Assembly (NCBI GenBank): GCA_903943955.1
Contig: CAJAPZ010000072.1
Coordinates: forward strand, 28,991-92,990
Reading direction: 5' to 3'
Length of the DNA: 64,000 nt
Source: an uncultured Actinomycetes bacterium
GTDB taxonomy: Bacteria; Actinomycetota; Thermoleophilia; Miltoncostaeales; Miltoncostaeaceae
Numbering within the stretch: the stretch's first letter is position 1; every line of letters begins with the position of its first letter. A program made the translations under genes and the position numbers. This document shows, in pieces, positions 8,306 to 15,820 of this stretch. A model generated the notes under the pieces. That model made no database searches, was not told the origin of the DNA, and was given only the letters and a program-made list of their open reading frames with translations.

Positions 8306-9571
8306 TCAGGTGGTTGACGCGTGCGAGGTCGGAAGCCAACCGCGACGGAACGCCACGACCCCAACCAACGCGAGCGTGAGCGCCATTGCCCCGGCCACGA
8401 GTTGGATCCACCACACCGGCAGCACATCGGCAAGTGCGCCCTCAACCAGAGTGGTCACCGTTGCTGCGGCCATTGCCGAGAACGTGATGGCTGCGATGGC
8501 GACGGTTCGCTCCGCTCCGGGAGCACTCACCTGCACAACCGCCAGCAACTTGTCACCGGCTGCGAAGCTGCCCAGAAAGGCTAGGCACACCGCAAGCGAG
8601 AGCAAGAGGACGCCGGGCACGCCCTGCTGTCCCGTGGCGCCCACAACCCCGGTGAGCAGCAGTCCCAGTGCGAGCACCACAATGGCCCCCACCACAACGC
8701 CCGGGCGCTGTCGCCGCGCGTTGAGCCGCGCGAGGAGCGGCATGGTCAACACCATGCCGAACCCGGATGCGGCCGACACGATGCCGTAATAGGTGGCTGA
8801 GGTCCCAACGCCATTTGCCAGCTTCGTGAGAAGCGAAGTGGGGATTGAGAGCGCCACGACAGCGAGATCGAGCAGGATTCCAAGACGAAGCACCCGCGTA
8901 CCGAACAAGTCGGCAAGTGCCGCCGCCATGTGGGGCCTGGGTTCGCCCGACGGTGTGCCCGCGGCCCGATCGGGCAATCGCAGCAGCACCCACAGCAGGG
9001 GCAGGTAGCTCAGCACATTGGCGAAGAGCAGCCAGGTGGGGCCCGTCGCGGCCAGCACTGCACCACCCACGATCGCCCCGATTACCGCCGCCGCTGAGTA
9101 CCGCGACCCGATGAAGGCATTGGCAGCTGAGACGCCGCGCTCGGGCGAGAGATCCTGCAGCACGTGGTAGTACGCGGGTTGGGTGGCCCCGGTGACCAGC
9201 CCCGTCAGGCCCATGACCAGAATGATGGATCCAACCGTCAGATTCCCAGTGAGCGACAGCACCCAGGGCAGGACGAAAATTAGAGCCTTGAGCACAACCT
9301 GAAGAACAACCACACGGCGGTGGTCGAATCGCGCCGACACTGCGGGGCTGACGAATGACGCCAGCATGTAGAGGACCATGTACGCCGCGCTCACGTACGC
9401 GGCGTCTGCCGCGCTCCCCTGGCTGCTGAACGCCACAAAGAAGAGCGCCAGTGTGGATCCGGTGCTGCCGAGCCCCGACAGGAACTCGGCAACGCCCATT
9501 CGCCGCACCTCGGGCGCCACGTGACGTGCCCCAGGTAGCTGACCGAACCGGAAATGCGCCCGTTTCACCAC
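8306..9571 (-). CDS. MFS-type membrane transporter
   Basis: A 421-aa protein of about 12 hydrophobic helices. The loop after helix 2 reads SPAVSARFDHRRVVV, a weak form of the MFS G-x-x-x-D-R-x-x-R motif, and helix 5 contains ANAFIGSRYSAAAVIGAIVGGA, as in the drug-resistance/enterobactin-exporter-like branch (MFS_1/MFS_3). Likely an efflux protein of the cytoplasmic membrane; substrate unknown. The start is one of two adjacent GTG codons (9571 or 9568); there is no clear ribosome site. The gene follows ilvD by 21 nt on the same strand and could be read from the ilvD promoter. Confidence 0.75.
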   Translation of the reverse strand: MVKRAHFRFGQLPGARHVAPEVRRMGVAEFLSGLGSTGSTLALFFVAFSSQGSAADAAYVSAAYMVLYMLASFVSPAVSARFDHRRVVVLQVVLKALIFVLPWVLSLTGNLTVGSIILVMGLTGLVTGATQPAYYHVLQDLSPERGVSAANAFIGSRYSAAAVIGAIVGGAVLAATGPTWLLFANVLSYLPLLWVLLRLPDRAAGTPSGEPRPHMAAALADLFGTRVLRLGILLDLAVVALSIPTSLLTKLANGVGTSATYYGIVSAASGFGMVLTMPLLARLNARRQRPGVVVGAIVVLALGLLLTGVVGATGQQGVPGVLLLSLAVCLAFLGSFAAGDKLLAVVQVSAPGAERTVAIAAITFSAMAAATVTTLVEGALADVLPVWWIQLVAGAMALTLALVGVVAFRRGWLPTSHASTT

Positions 9572-9592
9572 CGGGGAGGTGGACTCGCGTCG

Positions 9593-11299
9593 CTAAAGAT
9601 TTGGCAGCGTGACCGCTCCCTCGCTGGCAGACGACACCAGCGTGGCGTACTTGGCAAGCACGCCGGTGCGGTAGTTGGGCTCGGGGCGCGTCCACGATCC
9701 GAGGCGCGAGGCGATCTCCTCGTCGCTCAGTTCCACGTTCAACTCGCGCTTCTCCACGTCGAGCACAATGATGTCGCCCTCGCGGATGACGGCGATGGGA
9801 CCCCCGCGATACGCCTCGGGAGCCACGTGACCCACCATCAGGCCATGGGTGGCGCCGCTGAAGCGGCCGTCGGTGATGAGCGCCACATCGTCACCGATGC
9901 CCTCGCCCACGATGGCGGCCGTGACGTGCAGCATCTCGCGCATTCCGGGGCCACCGGCGGGGCCCTCGTAGCGGATGACCACCACATCGCCCTCCTTGAT
10001 GGCACCGGCCTTGACCGCGGCGAAGGCCTCTTCCTCGCGGTCGAAGATACGGGCGGGGCCGCGGTGCAGCAGGCGCTCATGGCCGGCCAGTTTGACCACC
10101 GAACCCTCGGGCGACAGGTTGCCGCGCAGGATCGCGAGGCCACCGGTGGCCTTCAGTGGCGTCTCAATGGGCACAACCACGTCCTGCCCCGGGGCCTCCT
10201 TGACGTCGGCAGCGATCTGGGCCAGCGTGCGGCCATCCACGGTGGGAGCATCGCCGTCGATCTTCCCCTGCTTGAGCAGTTCGCGCATCACCAAACCGGG
10301 GCCGCCGGCGTTGTACAGATCAACCGCCACGTAGCGGCCACCCGGCTTGATGTCGGCCACGATGGGTGTGCGTTCGGCGATGGTGTCGAATTCGTCGATG
10401 GTGAACGGCACGTCGAACTCACGCGCAATGGCCAGGATGTGCATGACGGCGTTGGTGGAACCACCCGTGGCGGCGACCGAGGCCACCGCGTTGTCGATGG
10501 CGCGGCGGTCAACGATGTCGCGCGGCATCAGGCCGTCGCGCACCAGCTTCATGATCATCTTTCCGGCATCTTCGGCAGCCGAGCCCTTCGCAGGGTCGGT
10601 GGCGGGAATGCCGTTCAGGTCGACCGGGGACAGGCCCAAGAACTCCGACACCATGGCCATGGTGTTGGCGGTGAACTGGCCGCCGCAGGCGCCAGCGCCC
10701 GGGCAGGCGGCGTTCTCGATACGCAGCAGTTCGTCGTCGTCGATCGTGCCCTTGTTGTGGGCACCAATGCCCTCGAACACATCCTGCACCGTCATATCGC
10801 GGTTGTCGTAGCGCCCGGCGGCAATGGAGCCGTTGTAGAGCACCAGACCCGGAATACCCAGACGGCCGAGCGCCATGATGGCCCCCGGAATCGTCTTGTC
10901 GCATCCCACCAGCATCACCACGGCGTCAAACGAGTGGCCCATGCAGGCGAGCTCGATGGAGTCGGCGATGATCTCGCGGCTCACCAGCGAACCCTTCATG
11001 CCCTCGGTGCCCATGGACACACCGTCCGACACCGAGATGGTGTTGAACTCCATGGGGGTTCCGCCAGCCTTCTGGATGCCTACCTTCACGTGCTTGGCCA
11101 GATCGCGCTGGTTGATGTTGCACGGCATGGTCTCGATCCATGTCGTGCCCACGCCGATGATTGGCTTGGCCAGTGCGGCGTCGTCAAAGCCAATGGCCTT
11201 GAGCATGGCGCGGGCCGCGGCACGGTCGGCACCGTCGGTCATCGCGGCGCTCTTGCGCTTGGCGGGGTCTGAAGGCTGCTGGTACGGGTTCGTCGTCAT
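9593..11299 (-). CDS. ilvD: Dihydroxy-acid dehydratase
   Basis: A 568-aa enzyme of valine, leucine and isoleucine synthesis that dehydrates 2,3-dihydroxy-3-methylvalerate and -isovalerate to 2-oxo acids, using an Fe-S cluster. Cluster cysteines are in MPCNINQRD, MLVGCDKTIPG and NAACPGAGACGGQFTANTMAM. The C-terminal signature ITDGRFSGATHGLMVGHVAPEA is complete. The start ATG at 11299 (MTTNPYQQPSD) is fixed by a TAGAGT -10 element 7 nt upstream; the long frame to 11554 would overlap the hydrolase gene. No other ilv or leu gene is near. Confidence 0.97.
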   Translation of the reverse strand: MTTNPYQQPSDPAKRKSAAMTDGADRAAARAMLKAIGFDDAALAKPIIGVGTTWIETMPCNINQRDLAKHVKVGIQKAGGTPMEFNTISVSDGVSMGTEGMKGSLVSREIIADSIELACMGHSFDAVVMLVGCDKTIPGAIMALGRLGIPGLVLYNGSIAAGRYDNRDMTVQDVFEGIGAHNKGTIDDDELLRIENAACPGAGACGGQFTANTMAMVSEFLGLSPVDLNGIPATDPAKGSAAEDAGKMIMKLVRDGLMPRDIVDRRAIDNAVASVAATGGSTNAVMHILAIAREFDVPFTIDEFDTIAERTPIVADIKPGGRYVAVDLYNAGGPGLVMRELLKQGKIDGDAPTVDGRTLAQIAADVKEAPGQDVVVPIETPLKATGGLAILRGNLSPEGSVVKLAGHERLLHRGPARIFDREEEAFAAVKAGAIKEGDVVVIRYEGPAGGPGMREMLHVTAAIVGEGIGDDVALITDGRFSGATHGLMVGHVAPEAYRGGPIAVIREGDIIVLDVEKRELNVELSDEEIASRLGSWTRPEPNYRTGVLAKYATLVSSASEGAVTLPNL

Positions 11300-11306
11300 G
11301 GCCGGC

Positions 11307-11312
11307 ACTCTA
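11307..11312 (-). promoter_or_regulatory. -10 element TAGAGT for leaderless ilvD, overlapping the upstream stop codon
   Basis: TAGAGT is followed by GCCGGCC (7 nt) and the ilvD ATG, with no Shine-Dalgarno. Its first three bases are the TAG stop of the alpha/beta-hydrolase gene, so that gene ends inside the ilvD promoter. Confidence 0.6.
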
Positions 11313-11942
11313 ATTGGTGGGGGCCAAAAGAACGCGGGCCAAAAAGTCACCAAGGTGATCTGACACCTCTCCCGCGCGATCGCGCAGGGAGTGGTCGGAA
11401 CCGGGAATGACCGCAAGCTCACCGCCGCCGATCGCCTGCAGCCAGTCGGCCAGCACCTGGGGCTCGGTGATGTGGTCATTCTCGGGGTGCGCGATGGCGA
11501 TGGGGCGGCCGTCGAGGGTGACGGGCATCGACGCGCCCGGAGCCACCAACGCAATGGCCAGCACCCGGGGATCGCCCGCAGCCACGTTTACGGCACTCCA
11601 GGCACCAAATGAATACCCGGCGAGTGCGAGCGGAGTACCTGGCGGCAGCGCATCCTCCAGCGCATCGAGGGCGCGAGTGACGTCGCTCCACTCCGCCGTG
11701 CTGCCCTGAGACTCGCCCTGGCTCTCGCCTGCACCGCGGAAGTCGAAACTGAGCGCGGCCATACCCCGGTCGACGAATGCCCGCACCAGCGCCCGCACGA
11801 TGTGCGACTGCCTCGTGCCGCCGTACGCAGGGTGGGGATGGCACACCACCACGCCCGCCACCGGTGCCCCGAGATCGGGCCGGGTGATGTCGGCCGCAAG
11901 CGCCGGGCCATCGCCCCCGATCGTGAGGAACTCGGTGATCAC
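11310..11942 (-). CDS. Alpha/beta hydrolase
   Basis: A 210-aa cytoplasmic hydrolase of the small alpha/beta-fold type (KANL3/Tex30, dienelactone-hydrolase-like). Visible features: oxyanion-region motif CHPHPAYGGTRQ, SFDFRGAGESQGE, nucleophile elbow GYSFGAWSA (catalytic Ser), the acid in AIAHPENDHITEP and the likely catalytic His in PGSDHSLRDR. Substrate unknown; probably an ester. The GTG start overlaps the TGA of the upstream small gene (GTGA), so translation is coupled. Confidence 0.85.
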   Translation of the reverse strand: MITEFLTIGGDGPALAADITRPDLGAPVAGVVVCHPHPAYGGTRQSHIVRALVRAFVDRGMAALSFDFRGAGESQGESQGSTAEWSDVTRALDALEDALPPGTPLALAGYSFGAWSAVNVAAGDPRVLAIALVAPGASMPVTLDGRPIAIAHPENDHITEPQVLADWLQAIGGGELAVIPGSDHSLRDRAGEVSDHLGDFLARVLLAPTN

Positions 11943-12238
11943 GCCTGCTCGATCACCACGATGTCGAGCACGATGGCCACCGTCTTGTCGGAGGTCTCGA
12001 TGCTCTCAGGCGACACAACCTCCTGCGTGTCGCCACGGCAGTCGATGCGCACGATCTGCCCCTCCTCAATCACATCTACCAAGCGGTCGGCCAATTCGCC
12101 CGTCACCTCAAAGGTGTTGAGCTCAAGCGGCACGGTGGTGTCGAGGGTGATGAGCAGGACCCGGCCCCGGTACGGGTGCTGGTCTTCGAACATCATGGCG
12201 ATTTCGCCGGTGAATGAGCGGTGCTTGTGGGACGTCAC
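11939..12238 (-). CDS. Small conserved-looking protein of unknown function
   Basis: A 99-residue protein (or 84 if ATG 12196 or 12193 is used) with an acidic beta-rich sequence: HPYRGRVLLITLDTTVP, FEVTGELADRLVDVIEEG, DKTVAIVLDIVVIEQA. No cysteines apart from one in RIDCRGD; no signal or membrane segment. I do not recognise the family. The GTG start at 12238 is supported by a TAGAGT -10 element 8 nt upstream. The end overlaps the start of the alpha/beta hydrolase (GTGA), so the two are a translational unit. Confidence 0.65.
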   Translation of the reverse strand: MTSHKHRSFTGEIAMMFEDQHPYRGRVLLITLDTTVPLELNTFEVTGELADRLVDVIEEGQIVRIDCRGDTQEVVSPESIETSDKTVAIVLDIVVIEQA

Positions 12239-12246
12239 GGGCGGGA

Positions 12247-12256
12247 ACTCTATCCT
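12247..12256. promoter_or_regulatory. Two-way promoter: overlapping -10 elements for two divergent leaderless genes
   Basis: The ten bases ACTCTATCCT contain TATCCT on the plus strand (12251-12256, 7 nt before GTG 12264) and TAGAGT on the minus strand (12252-12247, 8 nt before GTG 12238). The two hexamers share the TA. Both give leaderless starts. Only 25 bp separate the two start codons. Confidence 0.55.
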
Positions 12257-12263
12257 CCCTCCC

Positions 12264-12521
12264 GTGACGGACACACCGACACCTCTGACCCCCAAGAGCT
12301 ACCTGCTGCTCGGGCCGCCCGACATTCTTCACGACCTGCTGAACGAGTTCGCCGCGGATGGTTGGTACTGCTCGGCCGATCGCTGGAAAGCCGTGGTCAC
12401 TGCACCGCCCGAGGATGCCGGGGGGGCCGACCCCGGATGGCCAGTGGAGGTGTCGCTTCAGGGCATCTCCCGGTCGGGCCACGAGGCGGCCTGTCGGGAG
12501 CATCTGGCCCCGATGGAGTAA
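12264..12521 (+). CDS. Small protein of unknown function
   Basis: 85 aa, starting (GTG) MTDTPTPLTPKSYLLLGPP. The composition and third-position GC look like real coding sequence, with an aromatic-rich core (LLNEFAADGWYCSADRWKAVV) and no signal peptide or membrane segment. The frame stays open upstream but the start at 12264 is indicated by TATCCT 7 nt before it. It is divergent from the 99-residue gene and converges on the aquaporin gene 14 bp away. Family not recognised; the gene could be lineage-specific. Confidence 0.6.
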   Translation: MTDTPTPLTPKSYLLLGPPDILHDLLNEFAADGWYCSADRWKAVVTAPPEDAGGADPGWPVEVSLQGISRSGHEAACREHLAPME

Positions 12522-12535
12522 GGGCGCCGCCCGGC

Positions 12536-13327
12536 CTACTTCTTCTCGGAATCCTTGATGAGGGTCTTGATGGAGCCCTGCGCCGCCTCCGAACCATCCA
12601 TCCCTCCCCCTGACCCACGCAGCAGATAGGCGATGCCAACGGCGATGAACACGCCGGTGAATGGTCCGGCCACGTACACCCAGAAGTCGCTGAAGTCTCC
12701 GCCCACAAGATCTGGCCCGAAGGTGCGGGCCGAGTTCATTGACGCCCCGGAGAGCGGTGCGCCCCACAGGCCAGCGAGCGCGATGTAGCCGCCCACGCCA
12801 ATGGCGCCGATGATGCCGATGTTCTGTGCGCCAGAGGCGGTACCGAGAATGACGCTCACCAGCCCGAAGGTGAGCACGGCCTCGGTGGCAAAGGCCGCCA
12901 CGGCGCTGGTACTGGCGCCCGGGTATGACCCGCCCACCTTGGCCGACTGGTTGGTGAGCACCTCAAGCAGCCCAGCGGCCGCGATGGCCCCCAGCAGCTG
13001 CATGACGACGTAGCCGGGCACGCGGTACCACGGGAAGTCGCCACGAAGCGCAAAGGCCACGCTCACTCCCGGATTGAGGTGCGCGCCCGACACCCTGCCC
13101 ATGAACATGATGATGGCCATCACCATGAGGCCCGGTGCCACCACTGCGGCCTGCAGCGTGACCGTTCCCGGATACTGGGCCATCACCATTCCGGCGCCCG
13201 CGGCGACCAGCACGAGGAAGAACGTGCCCACCAACTCGCTGAGCAGGCGCTTCCACTCCTGCTTGCCGTCGTGGAAGTCCAGGGGCGGCGGGTGCCGCAG
13301 GTCGTTGATCCATCTGGGGGTCTGCAT
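12536..13327 (-). CDS. Aquaporin / MIP-family channel with altered NPA motifs
   Basis: A 263-aa membrane protein with six helices and two half-helix loops. Loop B reads SGAHLNPGVSVAFAL (N85-P86-G87 instead of NPA) and loop E reads SGASMNSARTFGPDL (N198-S199-A200 instead of NPA), so the fold is clear but both constriction motifs are changed. The R next to the second motif (R201), part of the selectivity filter, is kept. It should pass water or small neutral solutes across the cytoplasmic membrane. The ATG at 13327 is fixed by TACGGT 6 nt upstream; the frame to 13348 is not needed. Confidence 0.9.
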   Translation of the reverse strand: MQTPRWINDLRHPPPLDFHDGKQEWKRLLSELVGTFFLVLVAAGAGMVMAQYPGTVTLQAAVVAPGLMVMAIIMFMGRVSGAHLNPGVSVAFALRGDFPWYRVPGYVVMQLLGAIAAAGLLEVLTNQSAKVGGSYPGASTSAVAAFATEAVLTFGLVSVILGTASGAQNIGIIGAIGVGGYIALAGLWGAPLSGASMNSARTFGPDLVGGDFSDFWVYVAGPFTGVFIAVGIAYLLRGSGGGMDGSEAAQGSIKTLIKDSEKK

Positions 13328-13333
13328 GGCCAA

Positions 13334-13339
13334 ACCGTA
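13334..13339 (-). promoter_or_regulatory. -10 element TACGGT, leaderless aquaporin start
   Basis: TACGGT, then TTGGCC, then ATG 13327: spacing 6 nt, no Shine-Dalgarno. Confidence 0.6.
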
Positions 13340-13351
13340 CCGCCGCAACCG

Positions 13352-13477
13352 TCAGTGGGGAATGGCGAGCTCGCCACGGACAAACGTGGGCACGAAGGCG
13401 CCGATCACGGCCGGGATGACCAGCAGCCATACGGCGACTGCGTCGGGCGCACATGCGGCGACCAGTGGATTTCGCAT
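13352..13477 (-). CDS. Possible 41-aa membrane peptide
   Basis: A short frame (MRNPLVAACAPDAVAV, then a hydrophobic stretch LLVIPAVIGAFVPTF and a short tail) between the aquaporin and the DsbA-like gene. One membrane helix is plausible. There is no convincing ribosome site or -10, so it may be a chance frame; it fills an otherwise empty stretch of about 200 bp. Confidence 0.3.
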   Translation of the reverse strand: MRNPLVAACAPDAVAVWLLVIPAVIGAFVPTFVRGELAIPH

Positions 13478-13538
13478 CGGTCGACGCAGTCGTTCCCGAG
13501 CGGTTCGAGTGCCCGACCCTGGTGGCCGACCTCTTCTC

Positions 13539-14423
13539 TCATACCGTCTCGGTCGCGGTCCACAGGCCATCATCACCCAGCGGCCGCACCGCCACGGTGC
13601 CACGGCCTACGGCACGGATGAGCGACTGCGCGGCGGCCTCGCGGTCAAGCGGACGCTCGATGTCGGTGCGCATCGCCTCGGCCACCTCCTGGGTGGTGAG
13701 GCCGAGCGGGAACTCACTGAGCAGCACCTCGGGGAGATCCTCGGGGACGTCTCGTCGGGATCCGGTGGGGTCGAGATTGGCCACGATTACGTCGTACGCC
13801 TCCATCGGCTGAAAGCCACCGGCCTCGAGCGTGCGGTCGCCGGCGCGGAAGATGAGTGATGGAGCGGTGTACCGCACGGCCCCATCGGTATTGGCTGCCT
13901 TGCCCTGAAATGCCGTGGGGCTGCCCGCGGCCGTGCGCGCCTCTGCTCTGTCGGCCTGATACGCCGCCTCGATCGCGGGGTCGTCCAGCAGGCCCATCAC
14001 TGCGGGCACATCCAGGCCCGGGACGCGGGCGAGTGCCGTTGCGATGTTGTCGTCCTCATCCATGAGCATTCGCGTGGTGAACCAGCCGAACTGCAGCGCA
14101 CGAAAGGCCGTGATCTCATCGCCGGGGGACAGCACCCGTACGGCGTGGATCGCCCTGCATGCCCGCCCGGTTCCGGTAAGGCGGGCGCGGGGACCGACCG
14201 TAAACGGCATGCCGAACTGGCGGAACATCTCCATGCGCTCACCCATCATGAACGGGTCGTAGCCGCGCGACTCGTACATTGAGGCGTCCTCGGCGAGCCC
14301 GATGGTGACCAGTCGCCAGGTCAGGCGTGGGCCGTAGCGCCACTGCAGGGCGGCCAGCGATGGTGATGCGGAGTAGCCCCAGGGGCATCCCGGATCGGAG
14401 ATGAAGGTGATCTCGATTTCCAT
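13539..14423 (-). CDS. DsbA/FrnE-like thioredoxin-fold protein with a single active-site cysteine
   Basis: 294 aa, cytoplasmic (no signal). The N-terminus EIEITFISDPGCPWGYSAS matches the first strand and active-site region of the DsbA-family FrnE/2-hydroxychromene isomerase branch, but the motif is C13-P-W-G16, so the resolving cysteine of CPxC is absent. An inserted helical region (residues about 60-170) and the return of the fold at APSLIFRAGDRTLEAGGFQPMEAYDVI fit the family. The C-terminal 80 residues (EVLLSEFPLGLTTQEVAEAM) look like a helical extra domain. With one cysteine it may be a glutathione/mycothiol-dependent enzyme rather than a disulfide oxidase; this is inference. The start ATG 14423 is preferred over ATG 14429 because TAAGAT lies 7 nt before it. 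Confidence 0.75.
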   Translation of the reverse strand: MEIEITFISDPGCPWGYSASPSLAALQWRYGPRLTWRLVTIGLAEDASMYESRGYDPFMMGERMEMFRQFGMPFTVGPRARLTGTGRACRAIHAVRVLSPGDEITAFRALQFGWFTTRMLMDEDDNIATALARVPGLDVPAVMGLLDDPAIEAAYQADRAEARTAAGSPTAFQGKAANTDGAVRYTAPSLIFRAGDRTLEAGGFQPMEAYDVIVANLDPTGSRRDVPEDLPEVLLSEFPLGLTTQEVAEAMRTDIERPLDREAAAQSLIRAVGRGTVAVRPLGDDGLWTATETV

Positions 14424-14430
14424 ACGCATG

Positions 14431-14436
14431 ATCTTA
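14431..14436 (-). promoter_or_regulatory. -10 element TAAGAT, leaderless DsbA-like gene
   Basis: TAAGAT, then 7 nt, then ATG 14423. The alternative ATG 14429 would be only 1 nt from the hexamer and cannot be the leaderless start. Confidence 0.55.
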
Positions 14437-14452
14437 GATACTGAACCTCGGC

Positions 14453-14458
14453 TAGCCT
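14453..14458 (+). promoter_or_regulatory. -10 element TAGCCT, leaderless GH15-like gene
   Basis: TAGCCT, GCCCAC, then ATG 14465: spacing 6 nt, no Shine-Dalgarno. Confidence 0.6.
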
Positions 14459-14464
14459 GCCCAC

Positions 14465-15451
14465 ATGTCTGAACCCCTTCTGATCTCGGATGGCCGGGCC
14501 ATGGGCCTGGTTGACGAGAACGCCACGCTCACCTGGCTCGTTGCACCGCGCATCGACCAGCCCACCATCATCAGCCGTCTTGTTGACCATGAGCGTGGCG
14601 GGGGTGTGGAGCTGATCTTCCCCGACTCTGAGACCGTGGCCCACCGCCACCGCGAGGGCACGCTCATTGTGGAGACCGACCTAAAGAGCCCGACCGGGCT
14701 CGTGCGGGTGATCGACTGCATGATGGTTCCGACCCGTGGGCCCGTGCAGGCAGCACACCCCGGCATGTTCATCCGCCAGGTGGTGGTGCTTGAGGGCGAG
14801 GTGGAGATCGGAATGGTCACCCGCCTGCGCTACGCCTACGGACGCAACGCGCCGCGGTGGCGTACAGAGGGCCGCAAGATCATCGGGTACGGGCCGGGCC
14901 TCACCATTGAGCTGCAGAGCGAAGTGCGCCTGCGTGGGTACGGCGTCGACCTGGGAGGAACCACAACCCTGTCCGAGGGTGATCGCCGCATCATGGCGCT
15001 GCGCTGGCAGGACCCGAGCGCAAAGGGCACCGACCTGCGCCGCACGGTTGAGGAAACCGCCCTGTTCTGGCGAATGTGGGGTGCCGACTGCGATCACGAC
15101 ATGCGGGCGATCATGCTGAAGGGGATGATGTACCACCCCACCGGCGCGATGGTGCGCTCGGTCACCACCTCATACGGCGATGGCCCCAAGGCCGATGGAC
15201 GCCTGGCATGGATGGAAGACCAGCACCGCGCAGTGACCGTGTTCAACGATCTCGGCTACAGCCGCGAGGCCGAGTACGTGCAGAAATGGATCGACACCGC
15301 AGGCCCCGGGGGACCCGTCCGTGACATGTCCGGACAGGAGCCGCCGGCCGAGGCACGCGTTGACGACATCACCGCGGAGGTCGTGGTGGGGATGCCCCCC
15401 GGTGATGCCAGGGGAAACATTCCCTACCTGCCCGATCTCCTCGACGGCTAG
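14465..15451 (+). CDS. GH15/trehalase-like N-terminal domain protein lacking most of the catalytic barrel
   Basis: 328 aa. The first about 200 residues follow the beta-sandwich N-terminal domain of bacterial GH15 glucoamylase/trehalase-like proteins (LISDGRAMGLVDENATLTWLVAPRID, GGGVELIFPD, RTVEETALFWRMW). Then comes the start of the barrel: LKGMMYHPTGAMVRSVTTSYGDGP, with RLAWMEDQHRAVTVFNDLGY in the place of the canonical R-Y-x-W-x-R-D-A segment. Full-length relatives are about 600 aa with an (alpha/alpha)6 barrel and catalytic glutamates; here the protein ends soon after the first barrel helices. It is unlikely to hydrolyse glycans in the usual way and may bind carbohydrate or act as a regulator. 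It is followed 6 nt later by a small membrane protein gene. Confidence 0.7.
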   Translation: MSEPLLISDGRAMGLVDENATLTWLVAPRIDQPTIISRLVDHERGGGVELIFPDSETVAHRHREGTLIVETDLKSPTGLVRVIDCMMVPTRGPVQAAHPGMFIRQVVVLEGEVEIGMVTRLRYAYGRNAPRWRTEGRKIIGYGPGLTIELQSEVRLRGYGVDLGGTTTLSEGDRRIMALRWQDPSAKGTDLRRTVEETALFWRMWGADCDHDMRAIMLKGMMYHPTGAMVRSVTTSYGDGPKADGRLAWMEDQHRAVTVFNDLGYSREAEYVQKWIDTAGPGGPVRDMSGQEPPAEARVDDITAEVVVGMPPGDARGNIPYLPDLLDG

Positions 15452-15457
15452 ACACCC

Positions 15458-15796
15458 ATGGACTGGGGGATCCTCTGGAGGGCCACGCTGTGCCAGGCGA
15501 TTGTCGTCGCCGTTCTGGGCGCGACGACCGGACTCACCCTCCCCCACTCGTTCTTTGAGACCTGGGGCTGGCTCATCGGGCCGGCTGCATGGCTCATCGC
15601 CACATATGTGACGGTACGTGTGGTGCACCTGCCGCTGGTGCCCACATTTGCGGGTGCCATCGTTGCCGGGCTCATCAGTCTGCTGGGCGTGTTCACCGGC
15701 CAGCACTGGACCGGGTCGGCAATCGCCATCGTGCTGTTTGCACTGTGGTGCGGCTGGCAGGGGCGGCGGCCGGAACTGCGACTCAGCGTGGCCTGA
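15458..15796 (+). CDS. Small membrane protein
   Basis: 112 aa with three to four hydrophobic helices (LWRATLCQAIVVAVLG, WLIGPAAWLIATYVTV, FAGAIVAGLISLLGV, SAIAIVLFALWCGW) and a short basic tail. No known motif. It starts 6 nt after the GH15-like gene, so it is probably in the same transcript; no separate promoter is visible. Confidence 0.7.
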   Translation: MDWGILWRATLCQAIVVAVLGATTGLTLPHSFFETWGWLIGPAAWLIATYVTVRVVHLPLVPTFAGAIVAGLISLLGVFTGQHWTGSAIAIVLFALWCGWQGRRPELRLSVA

Positions 15797-15807
15797 TCAC
15801 TCTGGCG

Positions 15808-15813
15808 TAAACT
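15808..15813 (+). promoter_or_regulatory. -10 element TAAACT, leaderless beta-helix protein gene
   Basis: TAAACT, CCATCTC, then ATG 15821: spacing 7 nt. Confidence 0.6.
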
Positions 15814-15820
15814 CCATCTC

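Noticed and set aside
9554..11272. 572-codon plus-strand frame opposite ilvD
   Set aside because: Antisense shadow of ilvD; His/Gly-rich with no fold or start signal, a product of high GC.
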